NCBI RefSeq assembly: GCF_027596085.1
Contig: NC_072453.1
Location: forward strand, 3,493,448 to 3,557,447
DNA length: 64,000 nucleotides
Reading direction: 5' to 3'
Source: Anoplopoma fimbria
Lineage: Eukaryota; Chordata; Actinopteri; Perciformes; Anoplopomatidae
Part shown: positions 1-13,116 of the stretch, piece after piece
Position numbering within the stretch: position 1 is the first letter of the stretch
Layout: every line of letters starts with the position of its first letter
The notes under the pieces: model-generated
Seen by the model: the letters and a program-made list of their open reading frames with translations, nothing else
The model's database searches: none
What the model was told of the DNA's origin: nothing
Made by a program: the position numbers and the translations under genes

Positions 1-2298
1 ATGAAGTTTGCTGTGGGTGTGACAAGTAATCATAAGGGTTAAAATTACCTTTGAAGTGGCGGCTAATGACTGTGGTGGAGCAGTTTTGGCTCAATGGCTA
101 CAGCTGCTGAAGCCAGAGGAGTTGATATGGAGCTGGGGCCTTAAGGCTGGTGTATTTCCACGTCTCCAAGGCAGGGTGGCACAATGGAGTTTCATGGTCT
201 TAAAACATGACCATTAAAAGTCAGGTTTTGTCTCTGTCACTAAAAAAAAAAAGAGCAAGGGTTCAGTAATCAATAATAAGAGGAATACAATGACAATCTT
301 ATGCACAAAGTTGGAATGAAAGACCTCAATGATCCAGACGGCGGTTGATTCATTTCTGCAACATGAGTTGAGGATGAAACTAATTTTTCTTTTATGCCAG
401 ATGCTTAGTGTTGCTTTCTCTAGATCATTCCACGTGATACAATGTTGGAAGAAACATAAATTTAGTTCAGAGACACTTGCGTCAAGGAATTGACCACTTA
501 TAGCAAATGGTTATGCAGTTAAAAGATACCAAAAAAGCTAAGCTCATAAAAGAGTAGGTTGGGGTGGTGGAGGGATGCTGCAGCAGCAAACACTGATTGA
601 TAGCGAGAAGTATTAGGTTATAATGGCTGTGCTGTACATCTGCATGAATATGATTGGACATGACCAGCCAGCTGGTACCCACACAGCTGTTCATTGAGCT
701 ACTGATTGTGGAGCATGCATGTAACGGCTGATGTGAGTCAGCTAATTCCTGAATGCACGCCATGCTGACTTTTCTCAAAAAACAACATACTAATTATTAT
801 TCAAGGTAATTCAAAATGATTAACTTCGATTTGAATCACCCCATGGAGAGTTTGATTGATTGAAGGAACAGAACCCTCATCAGACCAATCCAAAATAACC
901 AATAAGTTCTCAGTGCAGAATAAAAAGTTATAAATGAATTGCTTGAAGTCCTCACACATAATCAATAGAGTAATTGTTGCCCAAAACCAGTATTTTCTGG
1001 TCTGACACCAGCTTTGGTTAACTTTAGGAAACTATCAGGCAATGGTCAGGAAAAGAGTTAGGTCACGGTAAAAGAAACCAAATTGTGCCTGCTGGTATCA
1101 TATTGGATGTGAACTATGGTCTCCAACATCAAAGTCATGCCCTTTGTGCCCCCAACCGTCTTCTCTGACCTCCTTCCTAAGAGGTTTTGAGGGGCTATAA
1201 CAACGTCAGGCCACTTTCAGGGCCCCACATCCCAAGGGGCCGGTTGGAAATCGAGCCTTGGCCACAGTCGCCTTTGCCTCTGAGAGAGAGAAGTCATTAT
1301 TCGCATGACCACAAGGCTGCTGCTTGTGAGGAAAGCACAAGCATCGGTGGTTTTAAGTGTTTGATCAAATGATTAATGCCGTTGTTTTTAGAAGTGAGGA
1401 CAGCCTAAAAACACCATCAAAAGGAGACTCACAGCCCAATTAGAACCAATTAGAGGAGCCCACGCTGAGTGATAACTAAGTTAGATGGCTCGCCGGGTGG
1501 AGACAGATGCTATCTGGCTATTTCGTTGAAGCAGCACGAACTTTAAACACACCAGTGTTTTACTGAGGGGGGTACCGGTCCCAGCAGAGTCCTTTATATC
1601 CGATGTAAGACACGGCGGTGTCAAAGAGCCGCTTGTGATCCCTCTCAGGACCAGTAGGACTTATTTTAATAGCTGTCTGACCCGTGGTGGCTCTAAAGTC
1701 TGCTGCCATCTCCCTCACAGGGAAACTATTGTGTTGCAGGAGAAACACAGAGGAGAGCCTAGAAAGATGCTGTTGACTGCTTGTTACTCTATCTTAGCGA
1801 GTTATCAGCTATCCTGAGGCTGAGATGAGCATCTGTAAAGTCAAAATTTTGTGTGGTTTTACTATTTTTTTAATCCCTAAAAAATGTGATATGACTCTGG
1901 GACAGCATGTGTGTGTGTTTCAATGTCAATTATTTGATGTTAACCTCTGCAGCTTTAAAAACCTCTTCCAGGAGGATCTTTGTGCCTGGAATAGTCACAC
2001 TACCTGAGTGGATGCTGCATATTTACAGTATTGGTTTGATATTCTGCTGCTCATCCAAACTGGTAAGCAGCTCACCTAAAATGCTGCATGTCTCTCGTTG
2101 GCTGCTCGCTCCGAGGCGTCACCATCTGAGATCTAGCAGCAGAGCTCCATGCATGCGTCCTCCCCCCGTCCTCCTCCCATTGTAGAAACAGCTGTAGACC
2201 GTGAACCACGCAGTGAGGGCCTGACACGGATTACCTGAAGACCGGCTGGAAGTCTGGGTGGGCATCGAGCAGCGAGAGACAGAAAGGCTGCACTCCTT
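1..2298. other. Intergenic DNA upstream of gdf10
   Basis: No coding exon is recognisable here. The open frames are short, have no family resemblance and show no convincing splice sites. The last 300 bases or so (about 2050-2358) are richer in G+C than the rest and should contain the gdf10 promoter and 5' UTR, but I see no clear TATA box. The boundary between promoter and 5' UTR cannot be placed from the sequence. Confidence 0.6.
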
Positions 2299-2358
2299 TT
2301 GCTTCTCAAGTTACTTTTTTTTTGCTTTTTAATGGGATTTCATCCAAGAACATCAACC

Positions 2359-5300
2359 ATGGCGAGCAGGCTTCTTCACGCTCTGCATGTGTTACTGGTT
2401 CTGGAGTCGAGTTGGGGTAAACTTGTGTCTGAGGATCTCGGTGGAGCCGTGCGTCAAGGTGCCGGAGTCTCAGCGGCTGTGGAGCAGCGCGTCAACCGGG
2501 ACATGGTCTCCATCAACATGTTCAAAGTGTACGAGAAGTACAGCAAAGAGCCGCAGAGCCAGAGGGACGCAAACACCGTGAGGAGTTACAAGGCTGTCCC
2601 GAGTGAGTGACCACAGAGTTTATAAATCCCATGAAGAGATCCGGTCATAATAACATAATAATAATAATAATAATAATAATAACTGCTGGCACTGTGAGAG
2701 TAAGAAGGGAAGTCTACTTTCCATAATATGTCAAAATTAATTTTTTTAAACTCTTTGTTAACCCTCTCTCGGATATTTTCAGGTAACTGGTAATATTATG
2801 GACCAATACACGATAATTTGGCATTTTGTTAAAAAGTCATGAATTTTTATTTTTCTAAATGGTGAAATGAAGCTCAGATCATAATGATTAACCTGATACC
2901 CAGTTGTTGGTCATTATTATAACATATCACAGCTTTTGGGAAATAGACATGTCTATTTCCTGAAGCACTTTAAAATAAGGGGAATCAGCTTAATACCCTA
3001 GTCTGATTTAAAAAATGTATTTTTTTAGAACTTATTACTATTTTATGCTACTGCGTGTGTCATGTTAAGGGTTCCAATATAATTTTTGCTCCTCCACTTT
3101 TAGTTTACTTACTTTTGTTGCACATGTCTTTACAGATCAACTGTTTACATACTGAAAATACAGAAACGGGCTGTAGTATGTGTTAAACTGGAAAAGTCTA
3201 ATGTCGTGAACAAAATAACCCTTTGAAAAAAGCATCCGATCTTAATTGTGTCATCAGTGCAGCATCCTTACCGCAAGTGTTTCACTAACATAGCTGCTCT
3301 CACTCCCCTTTGGGCCAAACATCTTCGCATATATGCTCCGTTGGTGTTATGATTTAATGATCTGGGTGACTGTTAAGTCTGTTAGTTCACCGGTAGCTGC
3401 AACAGCCTAGGTGTTAGACAAGAGCCCATTATCACACCCAGACACCGGCAGCACAGCAAAAAGCCTCAGAGGAGCTCTTTCGGCTATAAGCATTTCCATA
3501 TGCGTGCGACAGACCTACTGGACCGATCCAATGTTTGTCTTTCAGGCTGTGGTGGAAGTGTGGGAGACAAGGGTTGAACTTCAAGAGTATAGCCATCCAG
3601 GATGAGGCTTTTGTTCGTGCTTGAGGCAGGCACTTAAGCGTGCCGTGCTTAATATTTTCCATGCTGCTCCTTATGTCAGTCAGATGTGTCGAGCTACATT
3701 TTGCAGAAAACGTATCGGATGGTGTTATTCATGTCAGTCAAATATGCCAGAATGATATGATAGAAGAGCGTGGGAAAGGTTCAATGCAGCAACTTGATCG
3801 CTTTAGTTGTCTTTATTGTTCACTTTAGAGGGAGATCCTCCTTCAGGTTTTTAGCATAGGTTTGACAAAACATCTGCATGGTTGAAGAGAGAGTCCAACC
3901 ATGTTATGGAAGACAGGCTGAAAAAAAGGTTGTCCTACTCAGAAGTTTTTAAATTGAAGAGCTTGTTTTTCTCATCCATCTTCTAATTTCTTTTCAAATT
4001 ATCCAGGAGTCTTGCATGGCAAAGAAGTGTTCCAGTTCAACCTGTCCACCATTCAAGAATCAGAGCTCATACTCCTCGCCTCTTTTCATTTCCTCTACAA
4101 GCGGCCCCGCCACCACCAGCGACCGTGGCGTTTCCGAAAGCCTCGCCACCCATCCAGCGGCCTCCAGCATCCCTATACTCCCTCCCCGCAGCTCTTCTTC
4201 CACGGATCCTCTTCCACAAACTCAGCTTTTGCAACACCACTGGGGAACATATCTCTGGCTCCTTTCAAGAAAGGCTCTTGGCAAACAAGGGATGTAACGG
4301 TGCTGCTGAAACACGCCAGGGATGTCAAACAGCTTGTGGTCACGGTGGAGTTTGAAATGGGGTTCGGGGAGGGTCGGGGACAGCAAAGGAGCCCTCAAGG
4401 CGAAGAGCGCCTCTATCCAGCCAACCTGCCGTACATCTTGGTATACGCTGACGATCAAGCCATAGATGAGCCGAACAGCGTGGCCATGTCGCTCCAGAGG
4501 TACGGGCCCTTTCCTTCCCCTGAGGACGCGTCCTCCTCAGCCTCAGCTTCAAGGATCCGGAGGGAGCTTCTCCAGATGCAAACCAACGACATTCCAGAGG
4601 TCCAGTACAACACCTTGAAGAATCATGAGCTGTGGCAGAACACGTACTTCCCGGCGAAAGCCAAAGCATTAGTGAAACCAGGAAGGAAGCACGGTCTGGA
4701 GAGCAGCGAGGGCCTAGGAAAGCCCCAGGTGCTGAGCTTCGACGAGAGGACTATGAAGAAGGCCAGGAGGAGACAGTGGAGCGAGCCCAGGGTTTGCTCC
4801 AGGCGCTACCTCAGGGTGGACTTCGCCGACATCGGCTGGAGCGAGTGGGTTTTGGCGCCAAAGTCATTTGACGCCTACTACTGCGCAGGGGCCTGCGGAT
4901 TCCCCATCCCTAAGGTAACTGGGTTCTTCATTTTGATTCAGATAATAGAAAACAATGCTGCACGGTGGTGTCGCCTCACAGCAAGAGGGGCCCTGGTCCA
5001 ATTCCCAGGGCGAGACGGGCCTTCTGTGTAGAGTTTGCATGTTCTCGCCATGTCAGCGTGGGTTCTCTCCGGGTTCTCCGGCCTCCTCCCACAGTCCAAA
5101 GACATGCAGTTTAGGTTAATTGAAGACTCTAAATTGCCCGTAGGTGTGGATGTGAGCGTTAATTGTTGTCGTCTATATATGTCAGCCCTGCGATAGTCTG
5201 GCGACGTGTCCAGAGTGAACCTTGCCTTCGCCCAATGATTGGATCGGCTCCAGCCCTCCCGCGACCCTTAACAGGATAAGCGGTTACGGATAATGAATGA

Positions 5301-5612
5301 ATAATAGAAAATTCTAATCTTTTCAGGCATCATATTTATTTATTTTTGCCTTTATTTTTACTGTTATAACAGTAAGTTCTATCAGCGTTGATCCCCCTTT
5401 ACTCCCACTTATTTCCTTAGGTGGTGCGTCCTTCCAATCACGCCACCATCCAGAGCATCGTCAGAGCGGTTGGAATCGTCCCTGGCGTCCCCGAGCCGTG
5501 CTGTGTTCCAGAAAAGATGAGTCCCCTCAGCGTCCTTTTCCTCGACACAAACAGGAATATGGCGCTAAAGGTTTACCCCGGCATGTCGGTAGATACCTGT
5601 GCCTGTCGGTAG
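2359..5612 (+). CDS. gdf10: Growth differentiation factor 10 (BMP3b), 3 coding exons
   Basis: Secreted TGF-beta family ligand of the BMP3/GDF10 subgroup. Coding exons are 2359-2602, 4007-4914 and 5421-5612 (244+908+192 nt = 447 codons plus stop), with GT/AG at each intron and matching phases. The start at 2359 has a good Kozak context (ACCATGG) and begins a hydrophobic signal peptide (residues 1 to about 20). An in-frame ATG at 2332 has a poorer context and would only add nine residues before it. The propeptide ends in a polybasic run (KKARRR, residues 332-337). The predicted mature domain, residues 338-447, is 110 aa, the length known for human GDF10. It has all seven cystine-knot cysteines, the [10 protein letters not shown] block, and the ending [13 protein letters not shown], which is GDF10-like (VDTCACR) rather than BMP3-like (VESCACR). 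Exon 3 begins exactly at [11 protein letters not shown]. Human GDF10 is 478 aa, so the propeptide is slightly shorter here. Teleosts may have a and b copies; the sequence alone does not say which this is. Confidence 0.95.
2650..2682. repeat. (ATA)n microsatellite in gdf10 intron 1
   Basis: A short run of about ten ATA/TAA units lies 50 nt after the exon 1 donor. The rest of intron 1 (2603-4006) is AT-rich with no recognisable element. Confidence 0.85.
4962..5305 (+). repeat. Dispersed fish repeat filling most of gdf10 intron 2
   Basis: The segment runs from about CTGCACGGTGGTGTCGCCTC to the ending GGATAAGCGGTTACGGATAATGAATGA. Its middle contains the phrases GTGGGTTCTCTCCGGG and CCTCCCACAGTCCAAAGACATGC, which I recognise as the core of a very common short interspersed repeat in fish genomes. 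I do not know the family name. It explains why the open frame of exon 2 runs on past the splice donor at 4915: those extra codons are intron and repeat, not gdf10. Confidence 0.7.
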
Positions 5613-6870
5613 GGCCGGAGATGGTAGGACGTTCAACCAATGAAGATAGAATGTCACGAGAAGGACGTTCATGTAGAGCATATTTCAGGAGCATTTCCAC
5701 ATTGAAGAGGACTCCAGTAAAGAGGATGAACTCTTGAGTCTCAATCTGAGAACTCTGTTGTGAAGCGTGGACTAGCCTCCGTCATGATCCGACGTTGACT
5801 AAACAGTTTCCATAGATGTTTTTTTTCCTCCATCCAGGTCACTGTCATTTCTTTTTCTCCCTTCATACAAAAGCAGTTTAAAGAAGTGCACTTAATACAA
5901 ACCTGTGTATGTAATATATTGACCGTCTGGATGTTGAAGTTAACTCCTGCAGGTAGATCTCCATCTCTGTTGATCCCTCATAAACTTCTAGAGTCTTCTC
6001 AGCACACTTTTACTGTTATAAAGTGATCTTCCCGGCTTTGATATCAGACGAGAAAAGACTTGATTTTCTTTGGTCTCGGCTTGGACTCAGACCTGGTTTT
6101 GGAAACATTTCCAACTAGACTAAACTCAATGTCTGGGTTTAAACAGTTTCTGAAACCTTCGGACATCAGTAACCTCTGACGCTTGCCCCTGTTGTTTGGA
6201 ATTAACTGAAATTTTGACACACTGATGAACTGCACACTGAATCACAGGAGGGTCTGAGGGACACAGAAGCTGCATGGCAGCACATTTAAATCCTACCAAA
6301 TTAATCAACCCTCGTCATGTAAATACTGTAGTTACTAATGCTAACTAAATGGTACCTATTCTTAAGTGATGGCACATAGTTGCCATTGAACACCTCCCAT
6401 ATATAAGCAAGGAACATTATTCATGCATGAGAGGTAATATCTTCTTTGAACTATACTTCAATAGCCATTTGTTTATCTTGTATATAATGAGTGTGTTTTG
6501 ACACCTTCTGAGATGGAATGTGTTGCTTGCTTCTGCTATGTATAACAGCAGAGAGAAAAGTGGTGCGTTGCTGCCACCTGCTGTGCATTTTTGGAAAAGC
6601 TGAAATGACTAAAGTTTTAGTACTTCCAGTGGCTACTTAGTATTTCCCTTTGGTACATAAATACTGTTTATCAAAGATGAAATATAGCCAGTTATACAGT
6701 TTGTAATGATAGTAGATTTCTATACTAAGTAAAACGGGATAAATGTATATGACCTTATAACTGTATGGCTCAAAGTGTATTTGAATAGCTGTGTGATGTG
6801 TGCTTTGACACATCATAGACATAATGTATGCGTGGTAAGGAAATAAACTGAATTGTACATACGATCAAAG
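5613..6870 (+). other. gdf10: Probable gdf10 3' UTR with poly(A) signal
   Basis: AT-rich non-coding sequence follows the stop codon. The first canonical AATAAA that I noticed is at 6842-6847, which would give a 3' UTR of about 1.25 kb. The true cleavage site needs transcript data. Confidence 0.5.
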
Positions 6871-6952
6871 ACACTTGCTGACTTTCTTAAGTTTCATAAA
6901 AAGTATATAAATCCCAGACTTTGTATGCATTTAACATATAACTTGCTACCAT

Positions 6953-7040
6953 TCATATACATAATACACACACACATACTTGTATACATATAGATACACT
7001 ATATATGTATGTATATATATATATACACACACCTATATAC

Positions 7041-7071
<31 letters not shown>

Positions 7072-7086
7072 AATATATATATATGC
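6953..7086. repeat. AT-rich compound microsatellite (CA/TA tracts)
   Basis: A run of CACACA, TATACATA and long TATATA tracts, with two near-identical copies of ATATACATATAAATATATAT inside it. Low-complexity DNA. The small open frame read through it on the minus strand is an artefact. Confidence 0.85.
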
Positions 7087-8679
7087 ATTCAAAATAACAG
7101 GTATTGATTGGCCTGTCAAAGTGGCATGATAGTGTTGATTTATTCTTTAGTATTGTATATTTAGTATTGCGTATTTTATTATGTGAATATCCAGTTTTTC
7201 TAGCTGTGTTCACATTACTGCTTTGTTCTCACAGCAGGCAGCTGTTCTCAGATTTAAAAAAAAATATTAAACCCACTTTACTTTATCAGTAGAATTAAGC
7301 AAGCTTTGTTTGAGACCAAAAGCAGAGCCGGAGGGCGAGTGAACTTTGAACTTATTTTCATGAGATTGACAGACCCAGTTTCTCTGTGTCTGCTGGATGT
7401 AAAATAAGCAACTATTTGCTACCAGTTTGACAAACGGCTTTACACAGTGAAAAAAAGTCTATGTTGTGTTAACAATTTTCTCCTCAGCCCATGAAGCCAT
7501 AAAATAAATGTTGCTTTAAAGATCTGTTAAAAATAAAATAGTTAATTGGAGAATTTAAATGTTACATGATGGTCTAAATGTTGTTTCAAAGCTTTTTTGT
7601 GCCCTGATAAAGAAATTCTGGATGAAACACTTAAATACTTCTGAATTTCTTGACTTGGAAACGGAAAACTCTGTACTGAATGTTGGCACCAGACATTAAC
7701 CATTGCAAGCCTCAGAATGCTACTAATATCAGCCATCAAAGACCACAGTATATCTGCCAAATTTAAGTATAATTAAAGTACAGTTTTTAACCGAGTATTT
7801 TTTCAACCCAGTATCTGGCCTAAAGTAAAATGACCAAAGTTTCACAACACATCATTCTTAGTCCACATTATTTGCTGTGTCTGTGCCAGTAGGTCTTGTC
7901 GTCGCTTTTCATCACTGATTGACTCCATAGAGAGGAACTCTCAAATGCTTGGATGGGCCATAATGAAAGCAATTTTATGAAACCCGGCATGAACCAAGTA
8001 CTGAGTTACTGCATTGGTGAAAGACAGAAATTCCAAGAAAGGCTGGACACATTGGCCCCCCCCCCCCCCACCATCATCATTTTCAAGTGGTGTGAAATAT
8101 TCTTTGCTTTCATGTCCATCATAATTTCTAGATCCTTTGCATAGAATAATCATAAAGTGCAAAGGAAATGCTGGAATGAACAGAAGAAGAACAGAGTAGT
8201 TAGTGATTGCCACCATAGATGGACAGAACACTAAAAGAGCCGAATTAAACTTAAACCATACGCTGGTCATAGCTGCTCTCATGGACACACACTGCATTTG
8301 CAGTAAACAATAGTTCTACGTTTTCAGCTTCTCACCATGGCTCACTGTGCTGATATTACTGAGTTTCCTGAGTTATACACCTCTTTACCAGCAGAGAACA
8401 GACAGATCCATGGAGAAAAACAACCTTGGAGTTACATCATCTTCAATGTCTGATTATCCATCTGGGACGATAAACACAAATAAAAAAATAAAAAATCATG
8501 ACACTAGTCATATTGCTCAACAGTTTCTCTATTTTATGCTGCAACCAGCTCTGTTTAGCTGTGAGATGATATTTTACTAGATTGATAGCAGCAGCCTGGA
8601 GATAGCAGGCTGGTTAGATAGCATAACACTTGCGCTGCTTGACACCAGTGAGCAATTGTCTTAAAGCACATAAGGGGTA

Positions 8680-9060
8680 TTGGCATAGAGAGGTGAAGTC
8701 CTGCTTCTTCCATTAGACCGCCATGGGACCTTATTTTGGAAAAAATATGTACGGTAGTCAACAGCGAGTGACAGAAATCCGATTTGAATTGTGCCATGAA
8801 TTACATATATAATAATGAAAACATTTTTGCAAATCAATTCATTCCCATTTTGTCGTAAAACTGTTGAAGTATATGTAAGTAGAACTGTTAAAACACATAA
8901 TTAGAAAGGAGACACAACCAAAAGTTGCGTAAGTGACATCTCTCGCCGGAACGGATAAATTTACTATTGTGCATGGAACATATCTAAATTACCTAGCTAG
9001 CTAGCTAACAAGCCAAGTTAGTTGTCGTGCTGGTGTTGGTGACATACAATGTGCAACACA
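8680..9060. repeat. Candidate dispersed element
   Basis: The stretch containing ATTAGACCGCCATGGGACC, CAACAGCGAGTGACAGAAAT and AAAGTTGCGTAAGTGACATC reads like an interspersed repeat I associate with percomorph genomes. It ends near a CTAGCTAGCTAGCTAAC palindromic run (8994-9008). No terminal inverted repeat or target duplication could be defined, so its edges are approximate. Confidence 0.4.
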
Positions 9061-9797
9061 AGATACTTAATTCACTGAACGGTTTCACACAAAACTAAAT
9101 GGCACTTAAAAAAAACTTACGCCGATAATTATCGGTTAAATTGAAGTGGAAAACGAAGGGTCTTGCGCTGGTTTAGGAGATTATTTCACTTCCATATTCC
9201 CAAAGCTATCTGTGTCTGTCAAATATAGTAGGCTATCTTCCTTATCAGTACCTTTAAAGGGAACAAAGGCATCAGACATTTTGGTATCTGGAACATGTGT
9301 GTGATCTGCAATGTACAGTATAAGATATAAGTTAAACAACACTAACTTGTAAGACGTATTTAACAATGTCTGTGGTGAAGAATGCAATGTGCTGTTTCTT
9401 TTAAGTGTTTTGTTTCCACTGGCCTCAACACTGTCACCCTCAAGCTGGGAAAAGACATTTTATGGAAATATCTGCTTGTCATTAACCTCACAGTATCCAG
9501 TGCCTCCCTCATTATCGCTGTCAAGTGTTTACAGTGTCTTCATTAGCAGCCAGTCCTCTAGTGATAACAAAGCTTAAAAGAAGGCATCAATGGCAGTGAT
9601 AAGCTTGGCCAAGCTACTATTTTGGTTGACACAAGTCCCCCTGTTTACTCTGGGAGCATGGGAGCGGACATCAGGACTGTGGTCCTTGCATTAGGGATCT
9701 CCATTTTCAAACCTTGCCGTCGCAAATTCTGTTTTCAAGCCAGGAAGAAGGCAAATTTTGTGCCAGTTCAGTGGCTTAGAAAGGATCTAATTTCAAA

Positions 9798-12700
9798 ATG
9801 CAGAGCTCCAGATCATTCCTGTTCCAGGTTTGTTTGTGTCTGGTGGTTTCTATTGGTTCCTGCACCTGTAAACCTCTCAATAATGACATCCAGAGTGAGG
9901 ACCCTGAGGAACTCTACTCCCAGCTGTCAGAGGAGGACCTTCTGGAGGAGGAAGACGCCGACTCCAGGATGGAGAACCTCCTGGGTACAATGAAGGAGGG
10001 CTTTCTGAGGAAACTCAACCTGTCGGATGTTCCTCAGGAAAACAGCAAGATCTGCCCTCCTCAATTCATGATGGAGCTCTACAACAAGTACGCCTCGGAC
10101 AACTCAGCAAACCCTCAGTTTGATGTAATTCGAAGCTTTACCGTCCAAGGTACATGTGTTTTACTTGTCATGCAAGAAGTAGAATATGCAATTATCTTCT
10201 GTCTAGCTTGAGGGAGTCACTTCCTTTTAATAAAGATAACTCTTATTGTGGGACCGTTTTGATTTTCCTTAGTAATCCCCATGGTCACAAAGTTCAACAT
10301 TTGGAAATCTCTACATGCCAAATGTATATTTAGGTTATCTAATTTATTGAACTAGTTTCTCAACATCTTTTTTACTAGTAACATTGTTCAATTAGGTTTT
10401 TTTGTGGGTTTTACGGTTTACAAAACTCTAAACCAATGGTCCCCGACTTTGGCCTTTGACCCATTTAAAATGAATCAATGTCTACTTGCAAACTGTAATA
10501 ACTGTGATCAAAAGTGATCTAAAAACATTTTTTGTGTAACAAAATAAAACCTTTTCAGGTTCCTCAAGTTCTTAAATATGTAATGTAATGTCTTGCGAGC
10601 CCTTTTGGAGGCCTGAAACCCTATGTTGGAAACCACTGCAAAGTGTCTCCAACATTTTTTTTTGTCATTGAATAGTTACAGTACATTGATATATTGTTCT
10701 TGATAGCTTAATTATTGCTTTAAAAGACTTAAATGCATGTATTTTTCCTAAATGGCCATAATAAAAAAAAAAAAGCACTCTTACCTTGAGCATGTCATAG
10801 ACCTGTAGCCTACGAACATTGATTGAACACATTTTAGCGTTGGCAGTCACCAATAAGCAAATTCAGACATCTGTCAAGTTTGTAATTCACTCTGACAGTA
10901 GAAGCTAGCAAGCTAGACTAATTGTTGTTCCTGCATTATAGAAAGCAAGCAGTCTAGCTAGTGTAAGCCGTCTTTCTTTCATGGGTCCAGTCCACAGTCC
11001 AGACTCTGAAAACTCACAGATATTCCTGTGACCTAAGCCTTTTGTAAGGTACTCTCTTAGACTGTAAAGAAGAGGTGGACAAAATCATCTATTGGTTTGT
11101 GGACTGCGTTTTTGAAGCCTTGTGTGATCTTAGATTTAGATCGCCATCTTAGATTTTTACAACCAGTGAATGGAAGTGACCATATTTGGACTGAAGACGA
11201 GTGACGTAGAGGCGCTGTAAACCGTTACTGCTACTGTATTGATATAGGTACCAACCTGTCAATCAGAATGTAGCACTGCACTAAAGCCTAGTCTGTTTTA
11301 TCGTCAATTTTAGTGTAAATGGGATCATAATTTACCAAATGAAACAGCACGTTGTATTGAAGAAGACTTGAAACTAGTGATTGAGACCATAAACTCATGT
11401 TTACAATGTTTACTGAGGTAATTAATCAAGTAAGAAGTAGGGTCATTTTCTCATAGACTTCTATACAGTCAGACTTCTTTCTGCAACCAGAGGAGTCGCC
11501 TACTGATGGCTAGTAGAAAGAATGCAGGTTTAAGGCACTTCTGCATTGGCTTCAATTTTCTGAACTGGAGGTTGCCGCCTGGTCACTTGAATCCTGGCGC
11601 TAACATGCAGAGTTCAGACGGACTCACGCAGTAACATAAAGTGTTCATATCACAGATGGGGCCAACAGTACAAAGCAACCAGTAATCGTTGCAGCTGCAG
11701 TGATATCGACATTGTCTGTCTGAACCAAGAATTCAGTTTATTTTATTTCATTTATTTTGTAATTGCACCAAAATAAGTACACAAAACCAAAAGAAAACAC
11801 CCATAATACATATACAACTGATTTATTTAGAAAAAATAAATTCTAATATCAGTCTGACCTAATGTCAGGCAGCGCAAATCTTAGCGGCTGTCTCATATAA
11901 ACCCCTCTTACCTGATGTTGTCTTTCCAACAGATTTCCCTCTCTTTGTGACAAATGGCACAAAGTCAAAGCACAGGCTGCAATTCAACGTCAGTATCCCC
12001 GACCATGAAAAGATCACTACTGCTGAGCTGCAGCTCTTCTTCTTCCCAGAAGCCAGATCAGGAGTCACCTCCCACAATTTCAAGGCCACCATCAAAGTCT
12101 ATGAAGTAGATTACAACGATTTCACATCTACCACCCAACTGCTTGTTGGCAAAGAGGTGACAGGCTTGGAGAGCACGTGGGAGACGTTTGATGTGACCAC
12201 AGCTATTCAGAGCTGGATCAAGTCGGGCCATGGAGCAACTGTTTTTGATGTGGTTGTGGATAGGAAGGATTGTGGGGTATCTAAAGGTGGAAACGAAGGG
12301 GAAGTCTGTTTGAATATGAGCGTGTCTGTTGGAGATAATACTTCAGCAGCTTTGATAGTCTTCTCAGATGATCTGGGTAGCAGGAGGAGGGAAACAAAGA
12401 AGGAATTAAGAGAAATGATCCTCCACGAAGAAGAAACCATCTTACAATCGGGCGCCGACTGGAACAGAGGAGATCACCTTCCAAACGAGATCCCGGAGGT
12501 TCAGCATCCACGGAGACAGAAAAGAAAGGCAGAGAGGGAATACTGCCAGCGGTCCTCTCTCAAGGTCAACTTTAGGGACATCGGCTGGGACAGCTGGATC
12601 GTGGCGCCTCCAGAATATGACGCCTTTGAATGTCGAGGCCTGTGTTACCATCCGCTGACGGACGAATTGACCCCTTCAAAGCACGCCCTCATCCAGACGC

Positions 12701-12852
12701 TGATCAACATCAGGAACCCCAAGAAGGCCAACATGGCGTGTTGCGTACCCATCAAACTAGACCCTATCACAGTCATGTATCAGGAGAACGGACGCCTCAC
12801 CATAAGATACCTTTATGAGGAGATGAAGGTGGCAGAGTGTGGTTGTAGGTAG
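9798..12852 (+). CDS. gdf2: Growth differentiation factor 2 (BMP9), 2 coding exons
   Basis: Secreted BMP-type ligand; mammalian BMP9 signals through ALK1/BMPR2 with endoglin in endothelium. Coding exons are 9798-10149 and 11933-12852 (352+920 nt = 423 codons plus stop). The donor is CAAG|GTACAT, the acceptor CCAACAG|AT, and the joined codon is Asp118. Residues 1 to about 24 form a signal peptide. The propeptide carries several N-glycosylation sequons (for example NGT at 125). The cleavage site RQKR lies at residues 312-315, leaving a 108-aa mature chain with seven cystine-knot cysteines, the block NFRDIGWDSWIVAPPEYDAFEC, and the ending MKVAECGCR, typical of the BMP9/BMP10 pair. Overall length matches human GDF2 (429 aa). 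BMP10 is the main alternative. The exon 2 start (DFPLF...FNVSIPDHEKIT) resembles GDF2, and the position between gdf10 and rbp3 matches the human GDF2 locus. Confidence 0.93.
11050..11600 (+). repeat. High-copy fish dispersed repeat in the gdf2 intron
   Basis: Within the only gdf2 coding intron (10150-11932). Diagnostic phrases include CTATTGGTTTGTGGACTGCG, CCATATTTGGACTGAAGACG, TGATTGAGACCATAAACTCA, GCAACCAGAGGAGTCGCC and GGTTTAAGGCACTTCTGCATT. I recognise these as belonging to a very abundant non-autonomous element of percomorph fish, though I cannot name the family. The rest of the intron is unremarkable AT-rich sequence. Confidence 0.7.
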
Positions 12853-13116
12853 TCAGAGTGAATTGCTCTGCTCTGGTTGTAGCGCATGTTAATCGTTTGA
12901 ATGATGCATTTCATTCAAGTCAGTCAAATGTTCATGCCCTCCATAGGCCCAGTAGAAGAAATGTACCCCAGTCTGTCTAAGTATAAGATAAGCTAGAACT
13001 GTATTTATCCCCAAAGTGTGCATGAAACATAGATGCCTCCTACCTATGTCTTTTACTTGATATAGATTGTAGGTTATAGGTTTTAGATTAAAAAGTATAT
13101 TCCTCCCCATGCAACA

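Larger units (their letters stand above)
6871..9797. other. Intergenic DNA between gdf10 and gdf2
   Basis: There are no recognisable exons. It contains an AT/CA simple repeat (6953-7086), a C-run at about 8058-8069, and a stretch from about 8680 to 9060 that reads like a dispersed element. The gdf2 promoter and 5' UTR must lie near the 3' end, but I see no decisive core-promoter motif. Confidence 0.55.

Noticed and set aside
4915..5031. Continuation of the gdf10 exon 2 frame past 4914
   Set aside because: The GDF10 mature domain continues exactly in exon 3 at 5421; the extra codons run into intron and a dispersed repeat.
9622..9993. Longer open frame overlapping gdf2 exon 1 in another frame
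   Set aside because: It lacks a signal peptide or known domain and overlaps the well-supported gdf2 exon.
10150..10211. Continuation of the gdf2 exon 1 frame past 10149
   Set aside because: A good donor (AAG|GTACAT) sits there and exon 2 at 11933 joins in phase to give the expected propeptide.
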